A DNA stretch of 64,000 nucleotides from Vicia villosa (taxonomy: Eukaryota > Streptophyta > Magnoliopsida > Fabales > Fabaceae), in contig NC_081186.1 of the NCBI RefSeq assembly GCF_029867415.1, forward strand, positions 26,849,915 through 26,913,914, in the 5' to 3' direction. The notes under the pieces were generated by a model, which did no database searches, was not told the DNA's origin, and saw only the letters and a list, made by a program, of their open reading frames with translations. The translations under genes and the position numbers were made by a program. Every line of letters starts with the position of its first letter. The first letter of the stretch is position 1. Positions 44,736 through 57,134 of the stretch are shown piece by piece.

Positions 44736-47700
44736 TCGTTTAAAACACGCTTTCAGTTAAATATATTTTAAACCCTCCCCTGAGAATCCAAAAATGGCGC
44801 CACCCACCATCTTCATCTTCAACCTCAAGCTCTTCAAATTTGAACTTCTGAACTTACTCGTTTCTCAACCAAACGTGATGATGTAAAGATGAATTTCACT
44901 CCAAATTTCCTCACGAATCTAAATATGTAACTAATATCTATTTATATTAACTACATCTAACTAATTTACCAGAAATCGTGAAGAACCCTAAATTTTAAAA
45001 AATCAAATTAAATGACTATACTGAAAGATAAATGAATGATGATAGAGGGTTTTCAATCCTCTGATGATGCTGAACAAGATAGAATCGAGCTTTATCACAA
45101 AGAGTGCTTAAATTAAAGAGGTGAGGTTCAGAAACTTACCTCTGAAAATGGAGGTCGTGAGGATGATAGAGAGCACCTGGGCTTGAATGAATGATCTCAA
45201 TAGCTTCCCTGAGACTCAATGATGCTAACTGAATGCTTATTGGAGCTTGAATCCTCCTGAATTGTTCTATGGACCTCCCTCAATTTCAGCTTCAAGTGAA
45301 CATGGAGGTTGTTGAATTTGGAGTTACAGATGAGCTGCAGCCATCTGGTTAGCTTCACTATGACCTGAGGAGTGTGCCTGGATGATTGGCTTGGCTTGAA
45401 ACCTCCTGAATTACTCTACGGACCTCCAACTGCAAGTGCTCCAAATGAGAGGTGGAGATGATGATTCTCCACGCCCAGCAGTGTTCCAGAGGTTTGGATC
45501 ACCTCCAAATGCCTCCCTCAATGTGTTTGAATACTTATTTTCAAAGAGAGAGCTTTGGTTTGAAGAATCCGAGTCTTCTTGCCAAAGGACCTTTGAAAAA
45601 ACTAAGTATGAAGAAAGAAAAGAGAAAGCAAGAATTCTGTTGCTTTGGTGTGTTTTTTGAATGAGAATGAGGCCTCTATTTATAGGCAATTGGTTCAGTA
45701 TAGTTGCAGAAGAGTGAGCTTGCTTAATGAAAGAAGTTTGGTTTCTTAAGCATGAAGGAAGTTTGCAAATATCTCTTATGCAATGATGAGAATTTTGATT
45801 CCATTTGATCAATCCCCTAGCCCTCGATTTTGCTTGATCTTAGGGGACAATTCTGAGCCAGAAATGAGCTCTAATTGGTTGGTGAGAAGATTCCTTGGGT
45901 GATTCATCAATTTGCCATAAATTCACAAATGTAATCATTACATAATCACATGTTCTTGTTTTTAGAATCTTCTTCAATCCTTATGGCATGGTGAAAATGA
46001 ATGCATGGCATTGTTTCAGATATGTTATGGGTCGTGTAGCATCCATAATTGAGGTCATGTGCACAAAATTTCAAAGTTCAAAAATGATGCATGACCTATA
46101 ATTTTACTTCATGAGGCCAACTTTGAACAAGCATAACTCTTAGCTCAAATTGAATTTGGAGAAGGTTGAACACAATTTGGAAAGCCCTAAACATCTACTT
46201 CAAATCATTAGTTTATGTCTTCTTCAGAATCATTTGGGAAATTTGTGAAAAATGAGCCCAAAGTTGGATGAAAACTAGGTTAAAACACTTAGAAAATTTT
46301 CTAAGTGTTTATGACCTAAAACTTCAAAATTTTCAAAACCCTTAAATGGTTGATCTTTTGAAAAAAGTTCTTATGTGAGATGTTGTTTTATTTTGCAAGA
46401 TCTACAACTTTCATGTTGGAAGTTTTTTGAGTTGTGTAGGTGAAATTTTGAGTTCTCACCATGCCCTCAAAAACCCTAATTCCCGACTTTTTGCTCCTTG
46501 ATGAATTTCTTTGGTCAAATGACTTTGACATCCATATATTGATGATATTGATCTTTGAAAGTCATTTTTTTGACCAAAAACCTTAAAAGTCAATGATGAT
46601 CCCACACAGTTGACTTTTCCTGACAAAGTGAATTTTTGGGCTTTTGTGTAGAAACAAGATCTTCTCCTCAAATGAATGATGTAAATGGATTATATTGAGG
46701 TAGTAGAGATTCTTGAATCATGTCTTGAGTTTTGGATCCATGCCCTGATTAAAAGTCAACTATCTTGGTGAATTAGGTCAAAAACCCTAATTGTCGACCA
46801 GAGGACAATGATGAGTGTAGACTTTGAATTGAGGTGTAATGTCCAGTGGATCTTGTTATAAGAGTTATTTGAAGATGATTAATGTCTTTGAATGGTTTCC
46901 TGGGGCATTTTAGGGTTTCCCAAAGGTGATCCCTGATTTTAGTCCTTGATAGGCTCCAAACCCTAGTCTGTTGATCTGAGTAATCCTGTACTTAGATGAC
47001 TGGGTGTCTTAATCAATCATAGGTGTAATAATGAGGCTTTTGAGTCTTATGATTGTATTAGAGACTAATCCCTCTATTGATTGATCCTTTGCCTGAGTTT
47101 TCTTGTCTTTGAACACCCTCGATTGAATGCCAGACTGCCCTGGGTACTTACTTTGACTTGATGAAAATCCTGAAGATATGTCATCTCAGGGGGGTCAAAA
47201 ATTAGGGTATGACACAAACAAACCAACGGCACTGGCCGAGTGGTAGAAAAGCGGTCCCGCCATAGCCAAGGGGAGCAACTCAACCCAAGTCAACCAAGCA
47301 TTAGACCTCGCGAAAATGATCGGGCCATAGACAAGAGGAGCGGATCCCTCTCAGCAACCAAGCTGTCACGGGTCGGAAAGGAAAATGGTGCGTGCGTACA
47401 CCGAGCATCAACGTCGAGCGACGTGAGCTATAGGAAAGGCGGGGGTCCGGCTACATGAACCCTTTTCCTGACATACTCGATAACAAGATCTTGTGCAGGT
47501 TCGGAAGCGAGCAACGCGTAGCATGCGCATACCGAACGGACTCGATGAGACTAGGCGGGGGTTGATTGCTAACCCTTTCCGCGTGCCTTCCATGAGGACT
47601 TAACGGAGTGCCATATAGGACTTATTACACCGTGACTCCCTGCCGCAAAGCACAAATATAAACATACCAACAAAAATAGAGCCTCTTTCGAGGACTTGGC

Positions 47701-48385
47701 CAGATGCATGTCTAAGTCCTACTTCTCATGTTAAAGGATGATGCAAGAAAGCGATAAAGTGCGAGAAAAAATAAAATGAAACGGGATCAATACCAAACGG
47801 ATGATGATCCGTAAACTAAAGCGAAGAGAGCAAGGAAACTAAGGATCCCGCGAGCGAGCTAGCAAAGCCAAAAGTAAATGGTCAGCACACCGATTAGCCA
47901 TGAAAGCACACAAAGGTCGACATGCGCGTCGAGTATAATCACAATACACCTGCAAGAGGAACAAGCAAACCAAACAAGCAGATATAAAGTAAAAGGATCA
48001 TGTCTCCAGGATGAGAACACGACACGAGTGAATAGAATTGTGTCACGCAAGTGAAGCAAGACACTCGAGCAATAAGTGTCGATCGGTGACTATCCAAAAG
48101 CCTTGCACACTAGCACACAAGTTAGAGATAACAAACACCGCAATCGGAATTGCGTTATCGCTATAAACCAAAAGAAATGAGCAAGTAATGTAAACATGAA
48201 ATGGACGATGAAACATCAAAGAGAAATCAAACATGAATGATATACAAATTAATGAAAACCAAGTATCTAATAAGGTAGTACATCTCATAAGCTTTCCGTC
48301 GATATAAAGAACGTGCAAATCGGAGCTACGAGTAAAAAGTTATGCAAGATAGAAGTTAACAAAGAAAACACAAAAATAACACACA

Positions 48386-48640
48386 GGAACCGGTTCCTGC
48401 CTGGGACAACCCGGTTCCTGGTACAAAAAACCAGAGAACAAACCAGCGAAGCAACTGGGAAACGGTTCCCACCTAGGGACAACCTGGTTCCTGGCACAAA
48501 ATCACAGAGGCAAAAACAACGCAGGAACCGGTTCCCACCTAGGGACAACCCAGTTCCCAGTACAAAAACACAGAAAGACAGCAATTTTGGATTGAGTGGG
48601 AACCGGTTCCTGGCTGGGACGAACCGGTTCCTACCATGGA
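48386..48640. repeat. GGAACCGGTTCC palindrome repeats in the Ogre 3' LTR
   Basis: Four diverged units of about 75-100 bp, each with an AACCGGTTCC core (or close variant) followed by 'gggacaaccc' and 'ggttcc'. The same block is in the 5' LTR at about 63472-63722. Frames through it on both strands are low-complexity, not genes. Confidence 0.9.
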
Positions 48641-50336
48641 AAAACAGAATTTTAAGCATTTTTAAAGCCTCGGAACCATTCGCACTCAATCCAAAACTAT
48701 GCCGACTCGAAATTAATCACAAAAGAACATCAAATTATGAATTAAGCACGAATTTACAAGTCAAACGAGCCTAATTATGCAAAGCGTGACACGTCAAGCA
48801 AGGAAAATATCAAGCAGAAACATATACATGAACGTTAAACAATTATGCACATGAAACCATCAACGAATCATAGATCCGAACACGAATATCACAATTCATC
48901 AACGCACATCAATTATATGCAATAAACATCAAATCTAACCACAATTCACATGAACATTATCGATTCGAGCAACAACAAACAAATTCACCGATCAATCATC
49001 ATCAATCATCCGTAAATCAAGAACAAGGTATAGATATAGATCCAAATTCATATAATGATCAACAATTAAGCACTTAATTCAAGGTTCGAAGCTTACCGGA
49101 TGAAGATCTAACCGAAGTGCGAACACGAACTCGATATGAACGCGAACACGACACGAATGCGATGCGAACGAGAAAACGAGATCCGAAGGGAGAGAGGGAG
49201 AGGGCGCGCGCGAGATACTAGTGAGAGCAAGAGAAATTCGAACTCCGATCCTTGATTCTTCAATCCATCTTCTTGATCTTGATGAAAATTGATGAGTTTT
49301 GATGAAAGTTTTATGTAATTTGTGGTTTTGATCCAAGAGAATTGAGAGAAAGTGTTTTTGATCTTTTGGTGAATTGAAATTATGAGAGTTCCCCCTTTGA
49401 TTTGTGAAGAGCAACAAGTTTATATATTGTCAACGCGAAATGTCCAAATTGCCCTCAGTGCGTCTCATTTTGGCTCGTTTTTAAGGAAACTAGGTTCGAC
49501 TCTAAATTCCGGAACGAAACTAATGCCACTATGAAGGTGACCGAATTCGTGACTCATCGCCGCGAGAATTGTCTCAATCCGATAAGCGATGAAGAAAATA
49601 CGCCCGTTTGAATGACGAGAAACGCCGATTCATCTGGTGCGACTGTGCAGAATTTTGCGTGTACCGCTCAAAGAACTCGATAAAACTCCATCTTCGGCTC
49701 AAAATCTGAACAAGCATGTGTGACGAAGAATCGAAGCTAACAAAATTTACGAAAAAATGCCGCCAGAATGGGCTTCATATGATAAAAATCGAAGAAGTTA
49801 TGAATTTTCAAACTCGGCGCGACATACTCGAAAACACACTTTTCACCAAAAGATTACGCCGTTCTTCAAAATGCTGAGAGTTTTTAGTGCATAATCAGCC
49901 GATGGTCTGAACATATGAAAACTTGGTAATGATGGTACGGAGCTCCAGTTAAGTTTTCGAACGAATCCGACGAGCGGATTGTGAGATATGAATTTTCCGA
50001 GGCCCAAAACCCTACATTCAACACTATTTTTCACTGCGAAACCTCAAGTAATTTGCAAATATGACAACCTTCCTCAAAGAATTGGCTTCCGAGCCAAACA
50101 CTAAAGTTGTAGATATCGTCTCAACAGTCAGGCTAACGCGGGAATTCAGCTCATATCACCTTCAGAATAAGACTTGTGAATTTTCTCGTATTTCCACTAT
50201 TTAAACCATTTTTCACATTGCGCTTCTTTAGAACCACAAGAACTCTTTATTAATTTTCTTCAATTTTTGAACGACGAAATAAACGTCGTCAATAACTTAT
50301 AGCTCAAATTAAGAGGGCAAATTTTGGGGTGCAGCA

Positions 50337-53300
50337 GCTGCCCCTATTCAAACTTCTTAAACCTGACGAGTGAGAAACGAAAGTTTCGAACCGTTGAGGT
50401 AGAAGGAGATTGAATACCAGAATGAACTCGAAAATTTGCGCTCTTGATCAACAGAAGATTCCATCTTGCAATAAGAAGGAATGTACCACCCCGCAGGCAA
50501 GGAGAAAAAAACTTCAATTGAACTGGATAACTAAATAAGCTCCAACTTGTGATAAGAAGGAACGGGCACCCACAGGCAGGGGAAAACACTTCAAATGATC
50601 TGGTTATCAAGAGAAGGAACATCTCGACTGATCTGAGCATCATATGTAGCAGATGTCTCCGAACTTGCATCGGGATAGATGTCTTAAGTTGATCTGGGAA
50701 TCGAGGGAGATACATCAGTTGAATCGGACATCAACGGGTAATAGGTATCTCTGATCTGGGAATCATGATCTGGGAGTCTGGGAAGACATCTCTTCTGATG
50801 CAATTAAATCATCAGGTAGATATTCCTACTAATCTGGGAATTAGCGGCTAGCTCCTTCGTAAGACCACGGGGATCCGGAGGAGGTTCCTTCAACTGAACT
50901 GGTAATCAGGATAGGAACAATATCTCTTACGAACTGTGTACGCCGGGGAAAGAATGCCTTTAAACTGATCTGGACATGATGCCAGAAAATAAGTAGGACA
51001 ATCTTCATCTGAAAGACAAAGTCGATCAGGTAGACATCTCCATCTGATCTGATGATATCAGTGGCTTGCTCCTTCGTAAGATCTTGGGAGATCCGGAGGC
51101 GGTTCCTTCAACTAATTTGAATCTGAATATTAGGATAGGAACATATATCTCTTCCGAACTGTGTACGCCGGGTAAAGAAAGCGTCTTCAACTGATGGTTA
51201 GGCATCAGGACTGGGCAGGCGAGTTTCTTCTTTTGAACGAACTAAATCGTCAGGGAGTAGATATTTCCAACTGATCTGATGTATCAGAGGGCTTGCTCCT
51301 TCGGAAGATCTATAGAGATCTGGAGGCGGTTCCTTCAACTGAGTTAGATATCAGGATAGAAACAAATATCTTCCACTGATCTGGGGGCATCGGGAATAGG
51401 AATGTCTTTGAACTGATCTGAGCTACGCCAGAAAATAAGTAGAACAATCCTCTTCTGATTCAAAACATCAGGATTAGTGCCTGTAATGACTAGGCGAATA
51501 TTGCTCTCTGGGGAGCATTTGAATCTGGATAACTTTCCTGCAGAAAGAGACAAATATGATATGATTTATGCATGATGCATGTATGAATGTTTATGGAATA
51601 ACGTTTCCGAGAAGGAAGACGCTACACGCTTAGAGAATGCAATGCGAATGATGCATGATTCGAACGTTGCTTAGGGAGACAACGGATGAGCACTAAATTG
51701 CTGAAGAAGTCCTGAAGAGAGTATAGAACTCTGCGGGGAGGACAAGATGAGTGACCAGGGGTCACAAACTACGAGCTGGCAAAGATGGATCAGAAATCTG
51801 CTGGAGACGATCAAATCTGGATACGAGCTCTGGTTGGGGAATAAATCTTGCTTGAAAATAAGAACATCCCAATTAACTTCTTAGGGAAGACCCTGGCAAC
51901 TTCATTGAAGAAGCAAATTCTCGACACCCTGGGGATGTGAAGATAAGGGCAAGTCATGAAGACAACTCTGATGGGGAGTGACCAAATTACTTGTATAGGA
52001 CGCATTCCGCTGGGGAAATCCTGGACGGACATAGATTCTGCTGAGGATGCATGTGAATCTTTGCTGAGGAAAGAAACTCAGTGGGGAAGACGAATACTTT
52101 TGCACAGCAATCTTCTAGGGATATGAGAGATCCGCTAGGGATAAGGAACTTAGCATAAGAACCTTTTGTTAAGATAACTCCATTGGGGAGTAAGATGACT
52201 CTCTTGGGGAAAACAGGTCAATCTGTTGGGGAGAGAAACACTCTACTGGGGAAAATGAGGAGCTCGGGCAAGGAACCTCATTAAGAGCTTGCTGGGGAAT
52301 CAAATACCATTCAATCATGATTCAATTGGGGAGAAGACATTCCACCAGGGAACAAGACTTCTGAAGCACGGAAAATGCATTGAGACGTGCTTTGATGAGG
52401 ATATGAGAATCTTGGAACGAAGAAAATCTCATCTAGATATACTCAGCTGGGGAATGAGAATCTCTCATTAGGATGCGCTCAGCTGGGGAGTGAGAATCTC
52501 TCATTAGGATATATCCCCCAACACGCAAACACGGCATACTCGAAAGGATGTGCCTGCGAAGTAAACACATGAAAATGCCCCAGGATATGGCATGGCATCT
52601 TGGCCTGCCATCCTAGTCACACAAGACTTTGAAGTGAATTCAAAGGGTTTTATCATTTCTAATCATGTATTGTAAATGCAATGCAGTTTTCATATGCAAA
52701 GTTTAACACAAACTCCGGACGTTTTATGCAAACAAAACAGTAAAAGAAAACAGCTGTTTAAGATAAAAAGATCTTTATTAATTGAAAACAGAATGCTCGT
52801 AAAAGAGCGAACACATTTCAGAAGTAGTTCCTAGTAAGAGGTAACCCCAAATTTATTGAGCACAAGAGAAATGACAATGTGAAACGGATATCCATTGGTT
52901 TCGATCCCGCTATCACTTTTATAACCTTGACGCTCTCATCTCCTTGCTTTGGAAGACCGTACTTATTAGGATTGATCACTGCCTGATCTGATAACGTCAC
53001 TGAACTTGTGGACCCGACGGGGTTTGGTAACTGCTTTAGGGATTTGAGCTGTCAGGTGCAAACTCAAGAACACGGAGTCTTGCTTATCCCTCGGTCGGGA
53101 GCCCTAAACACGACGATTGGAATTTATGAACGCTTTAGGGATTTAAGCCGCCAGGTGCGAACTCAAGAACACGGAGTCTTGCTTATCCCTCGGTCGGGAG
53201 CCCTAAGCATGTATGAAGAGTGATTGCCAAGGTGGCATGCAGGATGTAGACGTTCACTTTTGTCCCTTTTTTGCTTAAGCCACCCTTTCGGGTTTTCAGC

Positions 53301-53410
53301 TTAGCGGGTATATTTGTTTCTTTTTCATTCTTTTGCCTGATTCATTTTCTTTCTTTTCTTTTTTCTTCTTTTTTTCATTTTTTTTTGTTTTTTTTTGTTT
53401 TTTTTGTTTA
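50337..53410 (-). mobile_element. Noncoding region between integrase and 3' LTR
   Basis: About 3.1 kb without a gene. It is built of loosely repeated phrases: 'ctgatctggga', 'gctccttcgtaaga(c/t)c', 'gaactgtgtacgccggg', 'ctggggagtgagaatctctcattaggat'. On the minus strand GAATAGGGGCAGC directly before the LTR start (50337-50349) is the candidate polypurine tract. A 99-bp tandem duplication lies at 53033-53215. Frames at 53271-53692 arise from a T-rich run. Confidence 0.75.
53033..53215. repeat. 99-bp tandem duplication
   Basis: 'gctttagggattt' through 'ggtcgggagccctaa' at 53033-53113 is repeated at 53132-53212 with a few changes, a period of 99 bp. Confidence 0.92.
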
Positions 53411-55468
53411 TCAGGTCAATGCGAAGTATTTTTTGACTACATCTGCGTTCACGGGGTGCGGAAAATTCTCGCCATCCATCGTTGCAAGCATCATGGCACC
53501 GCCAGAGAATACTTTCTGCACAACAAAGGGGCCTTCATATGTCGGAGTCCACTTGCCTCGAGGATCACCCCGAGGAAGGATAATTGTTTTGAGTACCAGA
53601 TCACCTGGTTTGTAGCTTTGGGGTCGCACCCGCTTGTCAAAAGCTTTTCTCATCTTCTTTTGGTATACCTGACCATGACCAATAGCCGCTAAGCGTTTTT
53701 CGTCAATGAGGTTCAACTGATCCATCCGATTCTGTACCCATTCTGACTCGTCAAGCTCGACGTCTTTCATGATCCTTAGGGAAGGAATCTCAACTTCAAC
53801 AGGAAATACCGCTTCCATGCCATAAACAAGTGAGAAAGGAGTTTCCCTAGTCGATATGCGCACAGAGGTGCGATAACCATGCAGGGCAAAAGGTAGCATT
53901 TCGTGCCAATCTCGGTAAGTCACTACCATCTTCTGCACAATCTTCTTAATGTTCTTGTTAGCCGCTTCGACAGCGCCATTCATCTTTGGACGATACGGAG
54001 AAGAATTGTGGTGCTTGATCTTGAAGGACTCACAAAGCTCCTTCATCATCTTGTTATTGAGATTCGATCCATTATCAGTAATGATCTTCTTAGGAATCCC
54101 ATAACGACAGATTATGTTGTGCTTGATAAAATGAGTAATCACTTGCTTGGTGACATTCGCATAAGATGCGGCTTCAACCCACTTGGTGAAGTAATCGATG
54201 GCAACCAAAATGAAGCGATGTCCATTAGAAGCAGTAGGCTTAATCTCTCCAATCATATCAATGCCCCACATTGCAAAAGGCCACGGAGAAGTCAAGACAT
54301 TCAAAGGCACAGGCGGCACGTACACTTTATCAGCATAGATCTGGCACTTGTGACAAATTCTAACATGGTTATGACAATCAGTTTCCATAGTGGACCAATA
54401 GTAACCAGCCCTCAAGATCTTCTTAGCCATCGTATGCCCACTAGAATGGGTACCAAACTCGCCTTCGTGCATTTCTTCGATGATTTTCGAAGCTTCTTCT
54501 TTCACAACACATCGGAGCAACACACCGTCATGACGCCTCTTGTACAATACTCCACCGTTGAGGTAGAACTTAGCTGCAAACCTTCTCAAAAACTTCTTAT
54601 CAGTCACCGACGCTTCGGGAGGATACTTTTGAGTTTCGAGGAACTTTTTAATATCATGATACCAGGGATTGTCGTCCAATTCGACATCGGCCTCAAAGCA
54701 GAACGCTGGTTCGTCCAGCCTGTTAATGGTGATGTTAGGCGCCTCATTGGCCCATTTCACTTTGAACATGGAAGCCAAAGTAGCGAGAGCATCAACAAGA
54801 TTATTCTCTTCTCTAGACATATGCTCGAAGGTGATCTCATCAAAGTATGGAATAAGTCTCATCACATGCTCCCTGTATGGAATCAAATTCTGATGGCGAG
54901 TTTCCCAATCTCCATTGATCTGGCTAATGACAAGATTGGAATCACCATAAACTTTCAAGTACTTGATTCGCAAATCGATCGCAGCTTCGATACCATAGAT
55001 GCAAGCTTCATACTCAGCCATATTATTAGTGCAATCAAAACAAATTCTGGCTATAAACGGAATATGAAAACCTGAAGGAGAAGTAATCACATCTCCAACA
55101 CCATTCCCAAGTGCATTAGAGGCACCATCGAACACGAGCGTCCATCGCGATCCTGGTTCGGGCCCTTCCTCTGGTCCGGGAATGTTACAATCTCTGATGT
55201 ACAAAACATCCTCATCGGGGAATTCAAACTTCATCGGTTCATAATCTTCGACAGGATGATGCGTAAGATAATCTGCCAACACACTACCTTTGATGGCTTT
55301 CTGGGTAGTATACTGGATATCGTATTCAGTCAAAATCATTTGCCATCTGGCTACTCTTCCGGAAAGAGCGGGCTTCTCAAAGACATACTTAATAAGATCC
55401 ATCTTGGAAATCAATAAGGTGGTGTGAACCAACATATACTGCCTCAGCCGGCGAGCAGCCCACACCAA
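53411..55468 (-). pseudogene. Ogre RNase H and integrase part of pol
   Basis: An open frame of 685 residues, separated from the reverse transcriptase only by one in-frame TGA at 55475-55477. First the end of the RT-linked RNase H (RLRQYMLVHTT, ADYLTHHP). Then a second, archaeal-type RNase H as in Tat elements, with FDGAS, MAEYEA, YGDSNLV and LVDALA marking the four acidic residues (about 110-230). Then integrase with an HHCC finger (GEFGTHSSGH...CHNHVRICHKCQ) and the catalytic triad in WGIDMIGE, IITDNGSN and NGAVEAANKN. The C-terminal end has GDLVLKTI and the GPF..KVFSGGA block. Apart from the upstream stop it looks intact. Confidence 0.92.
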
Positions 55469-55474
55469 AGCACA

Positions 55475-56875
55475 TCAAGTTTTCTCGAGCAGTGAGTATC
55501 GGGATTCACAGTCGGTAAACTTTTTGCTAAGGTAGTATATTGCATGCTCTTTTCGGCCAGACTCGTCATGTTGACCCAGCACACATCCCATTGAATTTTC
55601 AAGAACTGTGAGGTACATAATCAAAGGCCTTCCTGGCACCAGAGACATTAGTATCGGAGGTTCTTGCAGATACTCTTTCACTTTTTCGAATGCTTTTTGA
55701 CAATCATTATTCCACCTGGCCGTCTGATCTTTTCTTAATAATTTGAATATTGGTTCACAAGTGGTCTTAAGATGAGAGATGAATCTAGCAATGTAGTTCA
55801 ATCTCCCTAAGAAACCACAAACCTCTTTTTCTGTTCTCGGCTCAGGCATCTCTTGTATAGCTTTTATTTTCGCATGATCGACCTCAATACCTTTTCCACT
55901 AACAACAAAGCCCAACAACTTTCCGGATCGCACTCCGAAAGTGCATTTGTTTGGATTCAACCTCAATCTGAATTCCCGAAGCCTTTCAAACAACTTCTGC
56001 AAGTGAACCAAGTGCTCTTCTTCAGTGTGAAATTTTGCAATCATGTCGTCGACATACACTTCAATCTCTTTGTGAATCATGTCGTGAAAAAGAGTCACCA
56101 TGGTGCACTGATACGTTGCCCCGGCGTTTTTCAACCCGAAAGGCATGAATTTATAGCAAAAAGTTCCCCACGGTGTGATAAACGTTGTTTTCTCCATGTC
56201 TTCTGGTGCCATCTTGATCTGATTGTACCCAGAGAAGCCATCCATGAAGGAAAACACTTTGAAAGGAGCAGTATTATCCACCAACACATCAATGTGGGGA
56301 AGAGGAAAATCATCTTTCGGACTCGCCCTATTCAAATCCCTGTAGTCCACACACATCCTGACCTTTCCATCCTTCTTAGGTACAGGAACAATATTAGTGA
56401 CCCACGGCGGGTAATTCACAACTTGCAGAAAACCAACATCAAACTGTTTCTCGACTTCTTTCTTAATCTTCTCAGACATATCTGGACGAGTCCTTCGAAG
56501 CTTCTGCTTGACAGGAGGACTATCTTCCTTGAGAGGTAGACGATGTACCACAATATCTGTATCTAGACCAGGCATATCCTCATAGGACCAAGCAAAGATG
56601 TCCGCATACTCTTTCAACATAGCAATAAGCCTCTGCTTCACACTATCCTCAAGCGCAGCCCCTATCTTGACTTCTTGGACCTGCTCTTTGGTGCCAACAT
56701 TCACCATCTTGATTTCCTCCTGATGCGGTTGAATTGCTTTCTTTTCTTCCTGTTTTAACAATCTGGCCAATTCATCAGGGAGATCATAATCTTCATAAGC
56801 TTCCTCCTCGGCTTGGTAGATCGGATTGTCAAAATCATAATAAGCAATAGCGGAACTATTACCAATGGAATCCAT
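55475..56875 (-). pseudogene. Ogre reverse transcriptase part of pol
   Basis: 466 residues. An acidic N-terminal region (YYDFDNPIYQAEEE) typical of Ogre precedes the RT: VDYRDLNRASPKDDFPLP, FSFMDGFSGYNQI, FMPFGLKNAGATYQ and the catalytic YVDDMIAK (about residues 170-285), then the connection and the start of RNase H (LGQHDESGRKEHAIYYLSK). It ends at a TGA after LLEKT, where the frame simply continues in the next segment, so this is a nonsense mutation within one pol gene. The start near 56875 follows a splice-acceptor-like TGCAG at about 56891. Confidence 0.92.
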
Positions 56876-57134
56876 GGTGGTGGAACATCTGCATGATTGA
56901 TGTTTTTATTTTAGTTTTATTTATTAAGCTATGTGCAAGTGTGTGCAAAAACATTGCCATTTAAAGGAAAAAGTTAAAAAGAAAGACAGAGAGCAAAACA
57001 TTTGAATGCAAAAACGTCCTTTTATTTCATGATTAACTTTGAAAATGCGAACTGCATGGCCCTACAAATGATTCACTACGCCTTGGGCAGAGCGTAGGAA
57101 TTATGTCATGATAAGAAAAGTAAAAACAAGGAAT
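56876..57134 (-). other. Intron-like gap between gag and RT
   Basis: 259 bp with stops in all minus-strand frames, AT-rich, ending in CATGCAG before the RT frame. Ogre elements are known to have a spliced intron near this position. No aspartic protease motif is present here or at the adjoining ends of gag and RT. Confidence 0.6.

Larger units (their letters stand above)
40989..47214 (-). mobile_element. 6226-bp solo LTR nested in the Ogre 3' LTR
   Basis: Begins TGTGGTGG and ends GGGTATGACA on the + strand, flanked by CAAAC at 40984-40988 and 47215-47219. The uninterrupted 5' LTR reads AAAGCAAACAAACC at the equivalent site (about 62299-62312), which proves the insertion point. No primer site, purine tract or polymerase is inside, so it is a solo LTR of a related Ogre family; the LTR at 1-441 is another member. 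By position of the hairpin module its sense strand is minus. It is unusually long for a solo LTR. Confidence 0.95.
40354..50336 (-). repeat. 3' LTR of the Ogre, interrupted by a solo LTR
   Basis: Segments 40354-40988 and 47215-50336 align with 61671-62305 and the sequence that follows. On the minus strand the LTR begins TGCTGCACCCCAAAATTTGC at 50336 and ends GGTAGCGACA at 40354. Compared with the 5' LTR it lacks about 44 bp near 48806-48815. A frame-like region with initiation codons exists but no credible gene. Confidence 0.9.

Noticed and set aside
47233..47243. A-box-like TGGCCGAGTGG on the + strand, suggesting a tRNA gene
   Set aside because: No B box or acceptor stem at a proper distance, and antisense to the element.
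48285..48774. Frames on both strands with repeated RNRF/NRFPP motifs
   Set aside because: Translation of the GGAACCGGTTCC palindrome array in the LTR; repeated in the other LTR.
53903..55075. 390-codon + strand frame
   Set aside because: Opposite the Ogre RNase H/integrase frame and without recognisable domains.
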